Source: Alicyclobacillus_A sp963788285 (GTDB lineage: Bacteria > Bacillota > Bacilli > Alicyclobacillales > Alicyclobacillaceae). From it: a stretch of 64,000 nt of DNA. Made by a program: the position numbers and the translations under genes. How positions within the stretch are numbered: position 1 is the first letter of the stretch; each line of letters opens with the position of its first letter. This document shows positions 1 through 9,506 of this stretch, piece by piece. The notes below the pieces were generated by a model that saw only the letters and a list, made by a program, of their open reading frames with translations, ran no database searches and was not told the origin of the DNA. The stretch is taken from positions 124,001-188,000 of the forward strand of contig CAWBGB010000016.1 in NCBI GenBank assembly GCA_963788285.1, read 5' to 3'.

Positions 1-1
1 G

Positions 2-493
2 GACATTCTTCCCGAAGGCGACCTGGATTTGCCGGACGATGTACTTTGGGATCTCGACGTGGTGATTGCGTCCATCCACAGCCACATGTGGCAGTCAAAA
101 CCACAATTAACTAAGCGTCTTGTCAGGGCGATCGAACATCCGGCGGTGGACATCATTGGCCACCTGACGGGACGTATCATCGGACGCCGTTCCGCATACC
201 CCATCAACATGACGGACGTCCTCGAAGCCGCAGCGCGCAAAGGGATTTGTATCGAAATCAACGCCAATCCCAATCGGCTGGATATCTCTGATGAGACCCT
301 TCGCCAGGCAGCGAGTCTTGGAGCATGGATTGCCATCAACACAGACGCCCATGACCGGATAGAGTACAACCATATCCACTACGGTATACGGATGTCCTAC
401 CGTGGGTGGGTGAAGAAACAGCAGGTGTTGAACACATTGTCTCTCCCACTGCTCCAGCGTCAATTGCACAGGTCACGCGCCATCAAACCATAA
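2..493 (+). CDS. polX: DNA polymerase X family protein, C-terminal PHP part (partial)
   Basis: The frame is open from base 2, so this is the 3' end of a gene that begins outside the window. The residues seen fit the C-terminal PHP (phosphoesterase) domain of bacterial PolX: an ASIHSHM motif, HPAVDIIGHLTGR, an EINANPNRLD strand and INTDAHD near the end, which supply His/Asp metal ligands. PolX proteins combine a gap-filling polymerase beta-like domain with this PHP exonuclease domain and act in DNA repair. Only about 163 residues are visible, so the polymerase domain cannot be checked. It converges on the next gene. Confidence 0.85.
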   Translation, partial: DILPEGDLDLPDDVLWDLDVVIASIHSHMWQSKPQLTKRLVRAIEHPAVDIIGHLTGRIIGRRSAYPINMTDVLEAAARKGICIEINANPNRLDISDETLRQAASLGAWIAINTDAHDRIEYNHIHYGIRMSYRGWVKKQQVLNTLSLPLLQRQLHRSRAIKP

Positions 494-624
494 GCCATCT
501 GCTGCTGGATATTTTAAATTGGACAAGACATGGATTTCGGTGGGCTGCCCCAACCAGTGACCCTGCAGCCACAGCGCAGCCGCCGTCGTGCAAGAATTTC
601 AGTCGCTCCTGCGCTTCAATGCCT

Positions 625-1797
625 TCAATCGGTGCGAATGACCAAAGACTCGTCAATTTCTCGAATGGACCGATAGCCTGCCAGTGCCAGTTCAAGGTCC
701 AACTCAGCCATCAGATGTTCAGTCCACTGGCGCACGCCCATCTCGCCATCGACCGCCATCGCGTAGGCATACGGTCGGCCAATCAGTACAGCGTTTGCTC
801 CGAGCGCAAGCGCTTTGAGTATATCTGCCGCTCGTCGAATCCCACCATCCATGAGAAGTGTGAAATCTGTTCCGACGGCGGACCGGATCTCGGGCAACGC
901 ATCCAGTGCGGCAATGGCTCCATCAACTTGACGCCCGCCGTGGTTTGACACAACGACAGCGTCTGCGCCCATCTCCCGAACCAACACGGCATCGTCCGGG
1001 TGCGTAATCCCTTTAACGAGCAATGGCAATCTCGTCTGCCGTCGAATGTGGGCCAGGTCGTCCACTGTGAATGCAGGGTTGACGTAAATGCTCAGAAATT
1101 CCTGAATCGCGGCTGCCATGTTTTCTTCCGGAGCCGCCGCCAGCCGTCGACGAAATACTGGATCGGAGATAAAGTTTGCAATACCCTCCCCAAACAGAAA
1201 AGGTAGATACGCATTCTTTAAGTCCGTTTCCCGCCACCCCAGCATGGTGGTGTCCACGGTGACTACCAACGCACTGTACCCCGATTGTTCGGCACGTTGA
1301 ATCATGCTTGACACTACGTTGGGATCTCGTCCTGGATACAGTTGAAACCAGCGCGGAGCATCCCCCATTTCTTGAGCAATCCGCTCCATCGGCACCGATG
1401 ACACTGTGCTGACGACAAACGGGATTCGATGCGCTGCCGCGGCCCTTGAAGGGGCAATCTCTGCTTCCTGGTGAAGGATTGATTGAACTCCAATGGGTGC
1501 AAACATAAAGGGAACCGGCAATTGCGTACCGAACAAGTTCACCGTCAAGTCCCGATCTTCCACATTCCGCATCATACGCGGACGAATCTTCCAACGTTGA
1601 AATGCTTCACGGTTGGCGCGCATTGTATCCTCAGCGCCCGCGCCTCCCTCCAGGTATCCCCATGCCCCAGGCGTCAAAACGCTCCGTGCCTGTGCCCGCC
1701 ACTCGTCGACCGAAATTGGGCCTTGATGGCTACCACCACCAGGCATCAAACTTCGTGAATAGATCTTCCATTGCGCTTCAAGTCCAAACCTCGTCAT
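625..1797 (-). CDS. FMN-dependent 2-hydroxyacid oxidase (lactate 2-monooxygenase-like)
   Basis: This 390-residue protein has the alpha-hydroxy acid oxidase fold. An APIG segment follows the first strand, VTVDTTMLGWRETDLKN sits mid-protein, and SNHGGRQVDG near residue 285 carries the catalytic His and the substrate-binding Arg. A C-terminal LLMDGGIRRAADILKALALGA and LIGRPYAYA bind the FMN phosphate. The length and the FISDPVF-type insert resemble lactate 2-monooxygenase more than L-lactate dehydrogenase LldD, but the substrate cannot be read from sequence. The ATG is preceded by AAGGAG at a good distance. It appears to be monocistronic and converges with polX. Confidence 0.88.
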   Translation of the reverse strand: MTRFGLEAQWKIYSRSLMPGGGSHQGPISVDEWRAQARSVLTPGAWGYLEGGAGAEDTMRANREAFQRWKIRPRMMRNVEDRDLTVNLFGTQLPVPFMFAPIGVQSILHQEAEIAPSRAAAAHRIPFVVSTVSSVPMERIAQEMGDAPRWFQLYPGRDPNVVSSMIQRAEQSGYSALVVTVDTTMLGWRETDLKNAYLPFLFGEGIANFISDPVFRRRLAAAPEENMAAAIQEFLSIYVNPAFTVDDLAHIRRQTRLPLLVKGITHPDDAVLVREMGADAVVVSNHGGRQVDGAIAALDALPEIRSAVGTDFTLLMDGGIRRAADILKALALGANAVLIGRPYAYAMAVDGEMGVRQWTEHLMAELDLELALAGYRSIREIDESLVIRTD

Positions 1798-2085
1798 ACG
1801 TCCAGCTCCTTATTTCGGTTGGGTGCCTAGACAATCGATTTTTCCATCGCAGACTCGAATTGGATGTGACATTCAACTTCCTGATGCAAATTCCTGCTGC
1901 CGGGCAGCGTCGAAAACAGCAAGCGAGAACCGATATCTGACATTTCCCGGGGAATTGCGACATGCCTTGACACAAATCGCTACGTTCTATCACCTCCGTG
2001 TATGTGCGAAGACACGTTGATATGCTAACAAGCTTCCCAAATTCTGTGAGAGCTTTTTCACTGCTGATTAAACTCGGATCTAGCT

Positions 2086-2292
2086 TCACTGCGTGCTGTG
2101 AGTTCCCATCTCCGTGGTTCCTTTGCTTCCACCCAGATTGCCGGTGGTACGCAGAGCGTGACTGCGATACACCTTCTCACCAAACTTGACCGTCACCCAG
2201 ATGAACAGACAGCACAGCGCCAAAGGGACGCCCACGGTACGTATGTCAGCCCAATACGAGTAGGACATCGAGGGCAGAGCGTAGTCACGCAC
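2086..2292 (-). pseudogene. Possible membrane transporter C-terminal remnant
   Basis: A GTG-initiated 68-codon frame encodes one hydrophobic helix (VGVPLALCCLFIWVTVKF) after a SYWADIRTVGVPL segment. That pattern resembles the last helix of DASS/SLC13-type anion symporters. No clear ribosome binding site is seen and an in-frame stop lies shortly upstream. The rest of the 1798-2448 interval holds no gene I can support. It could be a small membrane protein or the tail of a deleted transporter. Confidence 0.25.
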
Positions 2293-2391
2293 GCGAGAAA
2301 CTCGCGTCGATGAACAGCCCTATGAAACCGAATTGTTTTCCACTAATCTCTAAAAACCACTTATCTACTGACGGTGCAATCTACTCTTTAT

Positions 2392-2418
2392 AAAACTCCC
2401 ACTTTTATGCGAGTTTTT
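2392..2418 (+). promoter_or_regulatory. Inverted repeat in the pyc leader
   Basis: AAAACTC and GAGTTTT form a 7-bp dyad with a 12-base loop about 40 bases before the pyc start, followed by TT. It could be a weak terminator or an operator. A TACAAT hexamer follows at 2426-2431, which might be a -10 box, but no good -35 was found. Confidence 0.3.
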
Positions 2419-2457
2419 GGAATTGTACAATGAGGTGGGAGAGGTGAGGTGAAAACT

Positions 2458-5400
2458 ATGGGGAGTAAGCCGTTTCAGAGGGTATTAGTCGCAAACCGCG
2501 GGGAGATTGCCATCCGCATCTGCCGGGCGTGCACAGAGCTCGGCATTCAAACCGTTGCAGTGTATTCGGAAGAAGACAAGTTGTCCTTGCATCGTTACAA
2601 AGCGGACGAAGCATACCTGATTGGGCAAGGGAAAAGCCCAGTCGGCGCCTATTTGGACGTGGACAGCATCATCGACGTGGCCCTCCGCACAAACTGCGAT
2701 GCCATCCATCCCGGTTATGGATTTTTGTCAGAGAGCGAAGAATTGGCACTCGCCTGTGAGCGTTCAGGGATTACCTTCATCGGCCCACGCCCCGAACACC
2801 TGCGCATGTTCGGCGATAAAGCGGCAGCCCGCCAAGCTGCAGTGGCCGCCGGGGTGCCGGTGGTACCTGGGACAGAGGGGGCTGTCGACGTCGACGGAGC
2901 CATCGCTTTCGCGGAATCGGTCGGCTTCCCTGTCATTCTCAAGGCCATAAGTGGTGGCGGCGGCCGCGGCATGCGCGTGGTGAAGAACCGCGAGGAGTTG
3001 GCGGAAGCGTTCGAGCGCGCCAGCAGCGAGGCACAGGCCGCGTTTGGATCAGCAGGTGTATACGTGGAAAAGTACATCGACCACCCCAAGCACATCGAGG
3101 TCCAAATCCTCGGTGACGCCTTCGGCAACCTCGTGCATCTCTACGAACGGGACTGCTCGATTCAGCGGCGACACCAGAAGGTGGTGGAAATTGCCCCGAG
3201 CCTGATTCCGTCGGACCTGCGCGAATCCATCTGCAACACAGCCGTTCGTCTCATGCAACACGTGGGGTACCAAAATGCCGGTACCGTAGAGTTCCTGTTG
3301 ACGCCCGATGGTGACTTTTACTTCATCGAAGTAAATCCACGCATTCAGGTAGAGCACACCATCACCGAGCTCATCACGGGAATTGATCTGGTCCAGGCGC
3401 AGATCCGAGTGGCCGAAGGGTACGCGCTCAGTGCCCCGGAGATTGGCATCAAGTCGCAGGAAGACATACGGATGCGCGGATACGCCATTCAGTGTCGCGT
3501 CACCACAGAAGACCCGCAAAACGGCTTTCTGCCCGACACCGGCCGCATTGCCACGTACCGATCCGCAGCTGGCTTCGGCATCCGCCTGGACACGGGCAAC
3601 GGGTACAACGGAGCTCGCGTACTCCCTTACTACGATTCCCTATTGGTCAAAATCAGCGCACATGGGCTGACGTTCCAGCAAGCGGCGCAAAAAATGCACC
3701 GGGCCCTGCAGGAATTCCGAATTCGCGGCGTCAAAACCAACATCCCCTTTCTGGTCAACGTCGTCAACCACCCGGACTTTCTGGAGGGACGTTGCGACGT
3801 CCTCTACATTGACTCGCATCCGGAATTGTGCCAGTTCCCACAGCGCAAAGACCGCGGAACAAAGCTGTTGACGTACATCGCGGATGTCACCGTCAACGGA
3901 CCGGAAGGACTTGGCCCCGAACCGAAACCGCAAGTACCGAAGCCAAACATCCCGTACTTCCGCTACGGAGAGCAACGGCCTCGCGGTACGCGCGACCTCC
4001 TGCACGAATTAGGCGTCGATGGGCTACTGCAACATGTTCGACAGCAGCGCCGAGTTTGGCTGACCGACACCACATTTCGAGACGCGTACCAATCGCTCCT
4101 CGCCACCCGAGTGCGCACGCGCGACCTGACCGCAATTGCCGAGGCCACCTCGCACATCGGGCACAATCTGTTCTCCATGGAAGTATGGGGCGGTGCCACG
4201 TTTGACGCCAGTATGCGATTTCTAAAGGAAGATCCGTGGGAGCGCCTCGCTGCGTTGCGTCAAGCGATTCCCAATGTGTTGTTTCAGATGTTGCTGCGCG
4301 GCGCCAACGCCGTTGGTTACAAGAACTATCCCGACAACGTAGTGCAAGCGTTTACGCGTAAAGCTGCGGAGAACGGGATTGACGTCTTTCGCATCTTCGA
4401 CAGTCTGAACTGGATCCCCAACATGCGCGTCGCCATTGAAGAAGTCCGCGCGAGCGGAAAGATTGCGGAAGCGGCCATTTGTTACACGGGAGATATCCTG
4501 GATCCCACCCGCACGAAGTACACCCTGTCCTACTACGTTGAACTGGCCGAAGAGTTGGAGAAGTGCGGGGCTAACATCCTCGCCATCAAGGACATGGCAG
4601 GATTGTTAAAGCCGTACGCTGCCAAACAGCTGATCAAAGCGTTGAGGGACCACGTGGGCATTCCGATTCACCTGCATACCCACGACACAAGCGGAAACGG
4701 AATTGCCACACTGCTGGCCGCTGTGGAGGCCGGTGTGGACATCGTCGATGTGGCCATCAGTTCACTGGCCGGACAGACGTCGCAGCCAAGCTGGAACGCG
4801 TTTGTGGCGGCACTGCACGGATCTGGTAGAGAAGTGCCAGACGACCTCGAACAACTTCAAGTCCTGGCCGACTACTGGGAGACAGTGCGCGCCTACTACG
4901 GCAAGTTTGAGAGCGGTATGAAGACCTCGTCGGCCGAAGTCTATCGGCACGAAATGCCGGGCGGACAGTACACCAATCTGCGTGAACAAGCCATTGCACT
5001 CGGCCTCGGCGACAAATTTGAGGACGTCAAGCGCGCGTACATCGAGGTCAATCAATTGCTGGGCGACATTGTCAAAGTCACGCCGTCGTCCAAAATGGTC
5101 GGGGACTTTGCTATCTTCCTGGTGCAGAACGGACTCACCGCGAAAACACTGATGGAGCGCGCAGAGGAACTGGACTTCCCAGCCTCCGTCGTCGACTACT
5201 TTATGGGCTACATGGGGAAACCCTACGGCGGATTCCCCGAGAAATTGCAGAAGGCAGTTCTGAAAGGTCGCACTCCGCTGTCCGCCAGACCTGGAGAGCT
5301 CTTGCCTCCCGTGGATTTTGCAGCTGAGAAAAAAGCGCTCGCTGACCGCGTAGGGCAGGAGCCGACCGAAGAACAGGTGCTCTCCTACGTCCTTTACCCG

Positions 5401-5892
5401 AAGGTCACCGAGGAACTCATGTTGCATCGCGAGCGCTTTGGCAACTTGACACCCCTGGACACCCTGACGTTCTTCTACGGCATGCGGCCTGGAGAAGAGA
5501 CCAGTGTCACGATTGAGCCAGGCAAAACGCTCATCGTAAAGTTGTTGTCCATTGGCGAGTTGCAACCGGATGGCCGACGCACCGTGTTCTTTGAGTTGAA
5601 TGGCCAGCCACGCGAAGTAGAGGTTGTCGATAGAACGGTTCCAGCGGAGCTCAGTGAACGTCGAAAAGTCAGTGGAGAGCCTGGAGAAGTCGGCGCTGTC
5701 ATGCCAGGTACCGTGATCTCCGTGCTGATCCGCGAAGGAGACAGAGTTGAGAAGGGCAGCGTGTTGCTGGTCACGGAGTCTATGAAAATGGAGATTCAGG
5801 TGCAAGCGCCAAAGAGCGGTGTGGTCAAGGAAGTCTGCTGCAAGCCGGGCGACAGCGTCCAACCAGGAGACTTGCTTGTCTTGTTAGAGTAG
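2458..5892 (+). CDS. pyc: Pyruvate carboxylase
   Basis: This single-chain biotin enzyme of about 1145 residues makes oxaloacetate from pyruvate, bicarbonate and ATP (anaplerosis). The N-terminal biotin carboxylase domain has ANRGEIAIRI and the ATP-grasp loop SGGGGRGM near residue 170. The carboxyltransferase domain begins at LTDTTFRDAYQSLLATR (about residue 540), with the carboxylated-Lys motif AIKDMAG (about 713) and metal ligands HLHTHDT (about 741). The C-terminal biotinyl domain carries ESMKME with the biotinylated Lys near residue 1113. Length and domain order are normal for the alpha4 form. GTG at 2449 and ATG at 2458 are both in frame; the GAGGTGAGGTG just upstream fits ATG 2458 better. 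Confidence 0.98.
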   Translation: MGSKPFQRVLVANRGEIAIRICRACTELGIQTVAVYSEEDKLSLHRYKADEAYLIGQGKSPVGAYLDVDSIIDVALRTNCDAIHPGYGFLSESEELALACERSGITFIGPRPEHLRMFGDKAAARQAAVAAGVPVVPGTEGAVDVDGAIAFAESVGFPVILKAISGGGGRGMRVVKNREELAEAFERASSEAQAAFGSAGVYVEKYIDHPKHIEVQILGDAFGNLVHLYERDCSIQRRHQKVVEIAPSLIPSDLRESICNTAVRLMQHVGYQNAGTVEFLLTPDGDFYFIEVNPRIQVEHTITELITGIDLVQAQIRVAEGYALSAPEIGIKSQEDIRMRGYAIQCRVTTEDPQNGFLPDTGRIATYRSAAGFGIRLDTGNGYNGARVLPYYDSLLVKISAHGLTFQQAAQKMHRALQEFRIRGVKTNIPFLVNVVNHPDFLEGRCDVLYIDSHPELCQFPQRKDRGTKLLTYIADVTVNGPEGLGPEPKPQVPKPNIPYFRYGEQRPRGTRDLLHELGVDGLLQHVRQQRRVWLTDTTFRDAYQSLLATRVRTRDLTAIAEATSHIGHNLFSMEVWGGATFDASMRFLKEDPWERLAALRQAIPNVLFQMLLRGANAVGYKNYPDNVVQAFTRKAAENGIDVFRIFDSLNWIPNMRVAIEEVRASGKIAEAAICYTGDILDPTRTKYTLSYYVELAEELEKCGANILAIKDMAGLLKPYAAKQLIKALRDHVGIPIHLHTHDTSGNGIATLLAAVEAGVDIVDVAISSLAGQTSQPSWNAFVAALHGSGREVPDDLEQLQVLADYWETVRAYYGKFESGMKTSSAEVYRHEMPGGQYTNLREQAIALGLGDKFEDVKRAYIEVNQLLGDIVKVTPSSKMVGDFAIFLVQNGLTAKTLMERAEELDFPASVVDYFMGYMGKPYGGFPEKLQKAVLKGRTPLSARPGELLPPVDFAAEKKALADRVGQEPTEEQVLSYVLYPKVTEELMLHRERFGNLTPLDTLTFFYGMRPGEETSVTIEPGKTLIVKLLSIGELQPDGRRTVFFELNGQPREVEVVDRTVPAELSERRKVSGEPGEVGAVMPGTVISVLIREGDRVEKGSVLLVTESMKMEIQVQAPKSGVVKEVCCKPGDSVQPGDLLVLLE

Positions 5893-5950
5893 ATGCGGTA
5901 TTAGGGAAAACAAGCGGCCTCGGGGCGGCTGATAACCTACTGGCTCGCGC

Positions 5951-5981
5951 AAGGGTACGGTGTCTTGGGCATCGTACCCTT
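5951..5981. terminator. Hairpin between convergent pyc and gpx genes
   Basis: AAGGGTACG and CGTACCCTT form a perfect 9-bp stem with a 13-base loop, between the 3' ends of two convergent genes. There is no strong T-run on either side, so a bidirectional terminator is inferred mainly from position. Confidence 0.45.
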
Positions 5982-6006
5982 GTCGCGTATCCGCTGAATA
6001 AGTCGT

Positions 6007-6486
6007 TCATCGAGAGAGGAGTTGTTCCACAGCAGTCTTCAACTTTTCTGGAGAGGTGGTCGGCGCGAACCGGCGAACGGGTTTTCCATCGACATCCACG
6101 AGGAACTTCGTAAAATTCCATTTTATCGTCCGCGAGAGGACGCCTGGACACGCCTGTGTCAGAAACTGAAACAGCGGATGCGCTGTGGCACCTTTCACGT
6201 CCACCTTCCCAAACATCGGGAAAGACACATTGTAATTCAAGCTGCAAAACGACTGAATCTCCTCATTGTCGCCCGGCTCCTGATGGCCGAACTGATTGCA
6301 AGGAAAGCCGAGCACGATAAAGCCCTGGTCCCGGTACTTCTCATACAACGCCTGCAGTCCCTGGTACTGCGGTGTAAATCCGCACCGACTGGCAGTATTG
6401 ACGATGAGCAGTACTTTGCCCCGGTACTCTTCCAATGACTGTACCCGCCCGTCAATGGTTGTGGCATGGAAGTCATACACAGTCAT
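6007..6486 (-). CDS. Glutathione peroxidase family thiol peroxidase
   Basis: This 159-residue protein is a cysteine form of the GPx family, which reduces peroxides, usually with thioredoxin in bacteria. The peroxidatic Cys is in NTASRCGFT (about residue 36). The family signature LGFPCNQFGHQEPG supplies the Gln and a candidate resolving Cys, and IKWNFTKFLVD supplies the conserved Trp and Asn. No signal peptide is seen, so it is cytoplasmic. Its start overlaps the end of the upstream radical SAM gene by 14 bases, so the two are probably translationally coupled. Confidence 0.93.
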   Translation of the reverse strand: MTVYDFHATTIDGRVQSLEEYRGKVLLIVNTASRCGFTPQYQGLQALYEKYRDQGFIVLGFPCNQFGHQEPGDNEEIQSFCSLNYNVSFPMFGKVDVKGATAHPLFQFLTQACPGVLSRTIKWNFTKFLVDVDGKPVRRFAPTTSPEKLKTAVEQLLSR

Positions 6487-7333
6487 CTTTGCATCCCCCT
6501 ATATCATTGAACCCGTCCTGGCTAAACACGACCCTGTCTTCGCCAAGGTGTTCACGTAGCGCCCGCAACAGCGGCACATGCGCTCTTGGGTGGTACCATG
6601 CCCCGTAGCCGAGCCGCTGGTAGAGCGAGCGCATACCGAGGGCCTCGGAGCGTTTACCGTGTGCTCCGTCCCCTTCAAACAAGGTATCCACCAGCGCCCT
6701 CGTGCAGCGGTTGTTCAACGCCTCTGCAAACGGTTCAGGTGCGTTTGGTAGCATCGGACTGATGGCGGCCTGGACCTGTATCCCTGCATCGCAAAGGGTC
6801 TCCAGCGCGCGCAAGCGACTGGCTACCGTTGGTGACGTCGGCGTAAAACGCCTACGTACTTCTTCGTCGTTGGTCTCAATCGTGAGGCTCACCCACACGT
6901 GGCGGCCGAGGTTTCGCAGGAGATCCACGTCACGAAGGACGAGTGGAGATCTGGTTTGAACCACAAGCAGTCGCGGCGGGTAGTCTACGAACGCTTCCAA
7001 GCAGGCTCGGGTCAACTTGAACTTGGACTCGGCCCCTTGGTATGGGTCTGTGGCGGAACTCATGAAGATCCGCAACTCACCAAGCGTCCCCTTCTGTGCA
7101 TGCCTTTGTAGCTCGCGCCGCAAGACGACCGCTACGTTCTCTTTGGCTTCCACCCATTCACCCCACGGCTGTGCCTTGAACAGTGCCACGGGCAGCCTTC
7201 GGACGTAGCAGTACGGACACCCTTGCCCAATGTCGATCGTCTTACCGAACGCACATCCTGTGTACGGTTGGAGAGAATGTGTGAATGTGTGGAGAAACCC
7301 GCCGGACTGCCGGTTCAGCGCAGTTTTCACCAT
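6473..7333 (-). CDS. Radical SAM protein, SplB/Rv2578c-like
   Basis: The protein has the SplB-like radical SAM layout: SLQPYTGCAFG, then GQGCPYCYVRR, FMSSATDPYQGAE, LLVVQTRSPLVLRD, VWVSLTIET and a terminal VFSQDGFNDIGGC. The cluster cysteines are spaced CX11CX2C instead of the usual CX3CX2C of this family because of an insert after the first Cys. The open frame extends to 7456, but the first 41 residues look non-conserved. AGGAGGTG lies at about 7346-7354, so the start is either ATG 7333 (a long spacer) or CTG 7345. Function beyond radical SAM chemistry is unknown. It is coupled to the glutathione peroxidase gene. Confidence 0.8.
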   Translation of the reverse strand: MVKTALNRQSGGFLHTFTHSLQPYTGCAFGKTIDIGQGCPYCYVRRLPVALFKAQPWGEWVEAKENVAVVLRRELQRHAQKGTLGELRIFMSSATDPYQGAESKFKLTRACLEAFVDYPPRLLVVQTRSPLVLRDVDLLRNLGRHVWVSLTIETNDEEVRRRFTPTSPTVASRLRALETLCDAGIQVQAAISPMLPNAPEPFAEALNNRCTRALVDTLFEGDGAHGKRSEALGMRSLYQRLGYGAWYHPRAHVPLLRALREHLGEDRVVFSQDGFNDIGGCKDDCV

Positions 7334-7587
7334 CTTCGTGTCCAGTGCGTTCACCTCCTCGCACTCACTGATTTCGCTGTTCGTATCATCACATTCGTCC
7401 GGCACCTCTGTTCTCACCATGCCACAGCGCCTCCGCCGGCGCAAGCACATCGGCAACCGCGTCCGCCCCCTCTTGCTTCGCTCGGTACACGAGTGAAATG
7501 TCCCGCGTCATCGCCAGCAGATCTGTGACATCCAGACCTCAAACCCGCCGCATTGCACGACGTCGTATGATTAAGGCAAATTGCCTC

Positions 7588-7616
7588 TTGCCAACCGGAG
7601 CGTACACACGTACAAT
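7588..7616 (+). promoter_or_regulatory. Sigma-A type promoter for pheB-hom
   Basis: TTGCCA (7588-7593) and TACAAT (7611-7616) are separated by 17 bases and lie 55 bases before pheB. The -10 region sits inside a dyad (GTACAATGTAC), which could also bind a regulator. Confidence 0.55.
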
Positions 7617-7670
7617 GTACGCAATACAAAAACAAATGTTTCTACCGTATAGACACACAGAGGTGATTCC

Positions 7671-8114
7671 ATGCCGGAAGATCCCTACTACCTCATTCGG
7701 CGTTCCCACTTGCCGGAAGTGATTCGCAAGACGGTAGAAGTGACGGAGTTGCTGCAGCGGCACCCTGACTGGAGTGTTTCAGAAGCGGTGCAGCAAGTTG
7801 GGATTTCCCGAAGCGCCTACTACAAGTACAAAGACGTCGTGCGACCGTTTTACAGCGCAGTTCAAGGACACATTGTGACACTGGCCCTGACGTTACGGCA
7901 CACCCCAGGCGTGTTGTCCGAAGTGCTCAACACGTTGGCGGCTCGGCACATGAACATCCTGACCATCAATCAATCGCTGCCTTTGCAAGGTGCCGCCACG
8001 GTGATTGTCTCGGCGGAGACGAGGCAGATGTCGGGAGACTTGGACAGTGCCCTGGACGACTTGCGCCGCGTGGGTGGCGTCGAAAACGTCGTTGTGGTTG
8101 GGCAAAGTACGTAG
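7671..8114 (+). CDS. pheB: ACT domain protein PheB-like (UPF0735)
   Basis: This 147-residue protein has an N-terminal helix-turn-helix-like part (WSVSEAVQQVGISRSAYYKYKDVV, about residues 36-60) and a C-terminal ACT domain (about 70-145, with LRHTPGVLSEVLNTLA). This is the PheB family found next to hom in many Bacilli. The ACT domain suggests amino-acid-responsive control. It lies 47 bases before hom in the same direction, so the pair is an operon. The effector is not known from sequence. Confidence 0.88.
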   Translation: MPEDPYYLIRRSHLPEVIRKTVEVTELLQRHPDWSVSEAVQQVGISRSAYYKYKDVVRPFYSAVQGHIVTLALTLRHTPGVLSEVLNTLAARHMNILTINQSLPLQGAATVIVSAETRQMSGDLDSALDDLRRVGGVENVVVVGQST

Positions 8115-8167
8115 AACAGCGGTTCGCAAGACGGTCCAAGAGACGGGAAGACGAGGAGAGGATGACG

Positions 8168-9451
8168 ATGAACATCTACATCGGGTTGCTCGGCTGTGGA
8201 ACAGTCGGATCTGGCGTGGTGGAACTGCTGCACCGCAGGCAAGGGAAAATTGCCGATTTGACGGGCATTCGTCCGGTCATTAAACGCATTCTTGTTCGGG
8301 ACGTGACGAAGCCGCGAGACGTCTCGCTGGACCCATCGTGGCTGACCGTGTCCCCACGGGATGTGCTGGCCGATCCAGACGTATCCGTCATTGTGGAAAC
8401 CATCGGCGGGATTGAGCCCGCGCGTGAATACATTCTGGCGGCGCTGCGCGCCGGGAAGCACGTCGTGACTGCCAACAAAGATTTGATGGCCCTCCACGGC
8501 CCAGACATTTACGCAGCGGCAGAAGAATCGGGCGTTCACGTGATGTACGAGGCGGCGGTCGGAGGAGCCATTCCACTCATTCGCCCGCTTAAAGAATGTT
8601 TAGCTGGCAACGACATCACGGACGTCAAGGGGATTGTCAATGGTACGTCCAACTACATTCTGTCGAAAATGACGGAGACTGGGGCCGACTTCGAAGACGT
8701 CTTGCGCGAGGCGCAAGCACTCGGGTATGCCGAGGCGGATCCGTCCAGCGACGTCGACGGTTGGGACGCTGCGCGCAAGCTTGTCATTCTAGCATCTCTC
8801 GCATTCAATACCAATGTGCGACTCGGCGATGTCAACGTGAGTGGCATTCGCAGCGTGACTGCCACAGACGTCGAATACGCGCGTGAGCTCGGCGCGGTGA
8901 TTAAGTTGATTGCACAAGGCATCGACAGAGATGGTAAATTGGTTCTGCGCGTGCATCCCGCGCTGATTCCGAAGGAGCACCCACTCGCTCATGTGTCCGA
9001 CGCGAACAACGCGCTGTACGTGCGCGGAGATGCGGCCGGAGACCTGATGTTCTACGGTCGAGGCGCCGGATCGTTGCCGACAGCAAGTGCAGTCGTCGGG
9101 GATATTATCGAAATCTTGCGCAATGTGAAGTCGGGCGCTCATTGTCCGGTACCTCACGTCTGCCTCTCCGAGAAGCCAGTGGAACAATATCAGGCGCCCC
9201 CGCAGCGGCATTACGTTCGGTTATTCGCTGCAGACCGGCCCGGCGTATTCGCGGAAATCGCGGGGATATTTGGGGAAGCCTGCGTGAGCATGGAAACCGT
9301 GTTGCAAAAACGTATTGAGAGCGGGTGCGCGGAGATTGTCATTGTCACGCACCACGTCTCCGCGGCCTCTCTGCAACAGGTGCTGAACGCCCTGGCAGCT
9401 TCCAAGCACGTGCAGACCGTGTGTTGCGTTCTGCCGGTGGAAGCATCATAA
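8168..9451 (+). CDS. hom: Homoserine dehydrogenase
   Basis: It reduces aspartate semialdehyde to homoserine, the branch step for threonine and methionine. The N-terminal Rossmann motif is LLGCGTVGSGVVELL. The catalytic domain has TANKDLMALHG, YEAAVGGAIPLIRPL and GIVNGTSNYILSKM, and a C-terminal ACT domain starts at VRLFAADRPGVFAEIAGIFGE (about residue 350). The length of about 427 residues is normal for the Gram-positive form. ATG 8162 is also in frame, but GAGGAGAGG at 8153-8161 is better spaced to ATG 8168. Genes thrC and thrB do not follow; an unrelated gene converges. Confidence 0.96.
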   Translation: MNIYIGLLGCGTVGSGVVELLHRRQGKIADLTGIRPVIKRILVRDVTKPRDVSLDPSWLTVSPRDVLADPDVSVIVETIGGIEPAREYILAALRAGKHVVTANKDLMALHGPDIYAAAEESGVHVMYEAAVGGAIPLIRPLKECLAGNDITDVKGIVNGTSNYILSKMTETGADFEDVLREAQALGYAEADPSSDVDGWDAARKLVILASLAFNTNVRLGDVNVSGIRSVTATDVEYARELGAVIKLIAQGIDRDGKLVLRVHPALIPKEHPLAHVSDANNALYVRGDAAGDLMFYGRGAGSLPTASAVVGDIIEILRNVKSGAHCPVPHVCLSEKPVEQYQAPPQRHYVRLFAADRPGVFAEIAGIFGEACVSMETVLQKRIESGCAEIVIVTHHVSAASLQQVLNALAASKHVQTVCCVLPVEAS

Positions 9452-9506
9452 GCCGCGAACCACGACCATGAAAGCGTCATAAGCCGCAAATCAACAAGGA
9501 AAGCAG

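Noticed and set aside
4762..5862. 366-codon open frame antisense to pyc
   Set aside because: It is a reading-frame shadow of the GC-rich pyc gene: no ribosome binding site, no known motif, and the plus strand encodes an unmistakable carboxylase.
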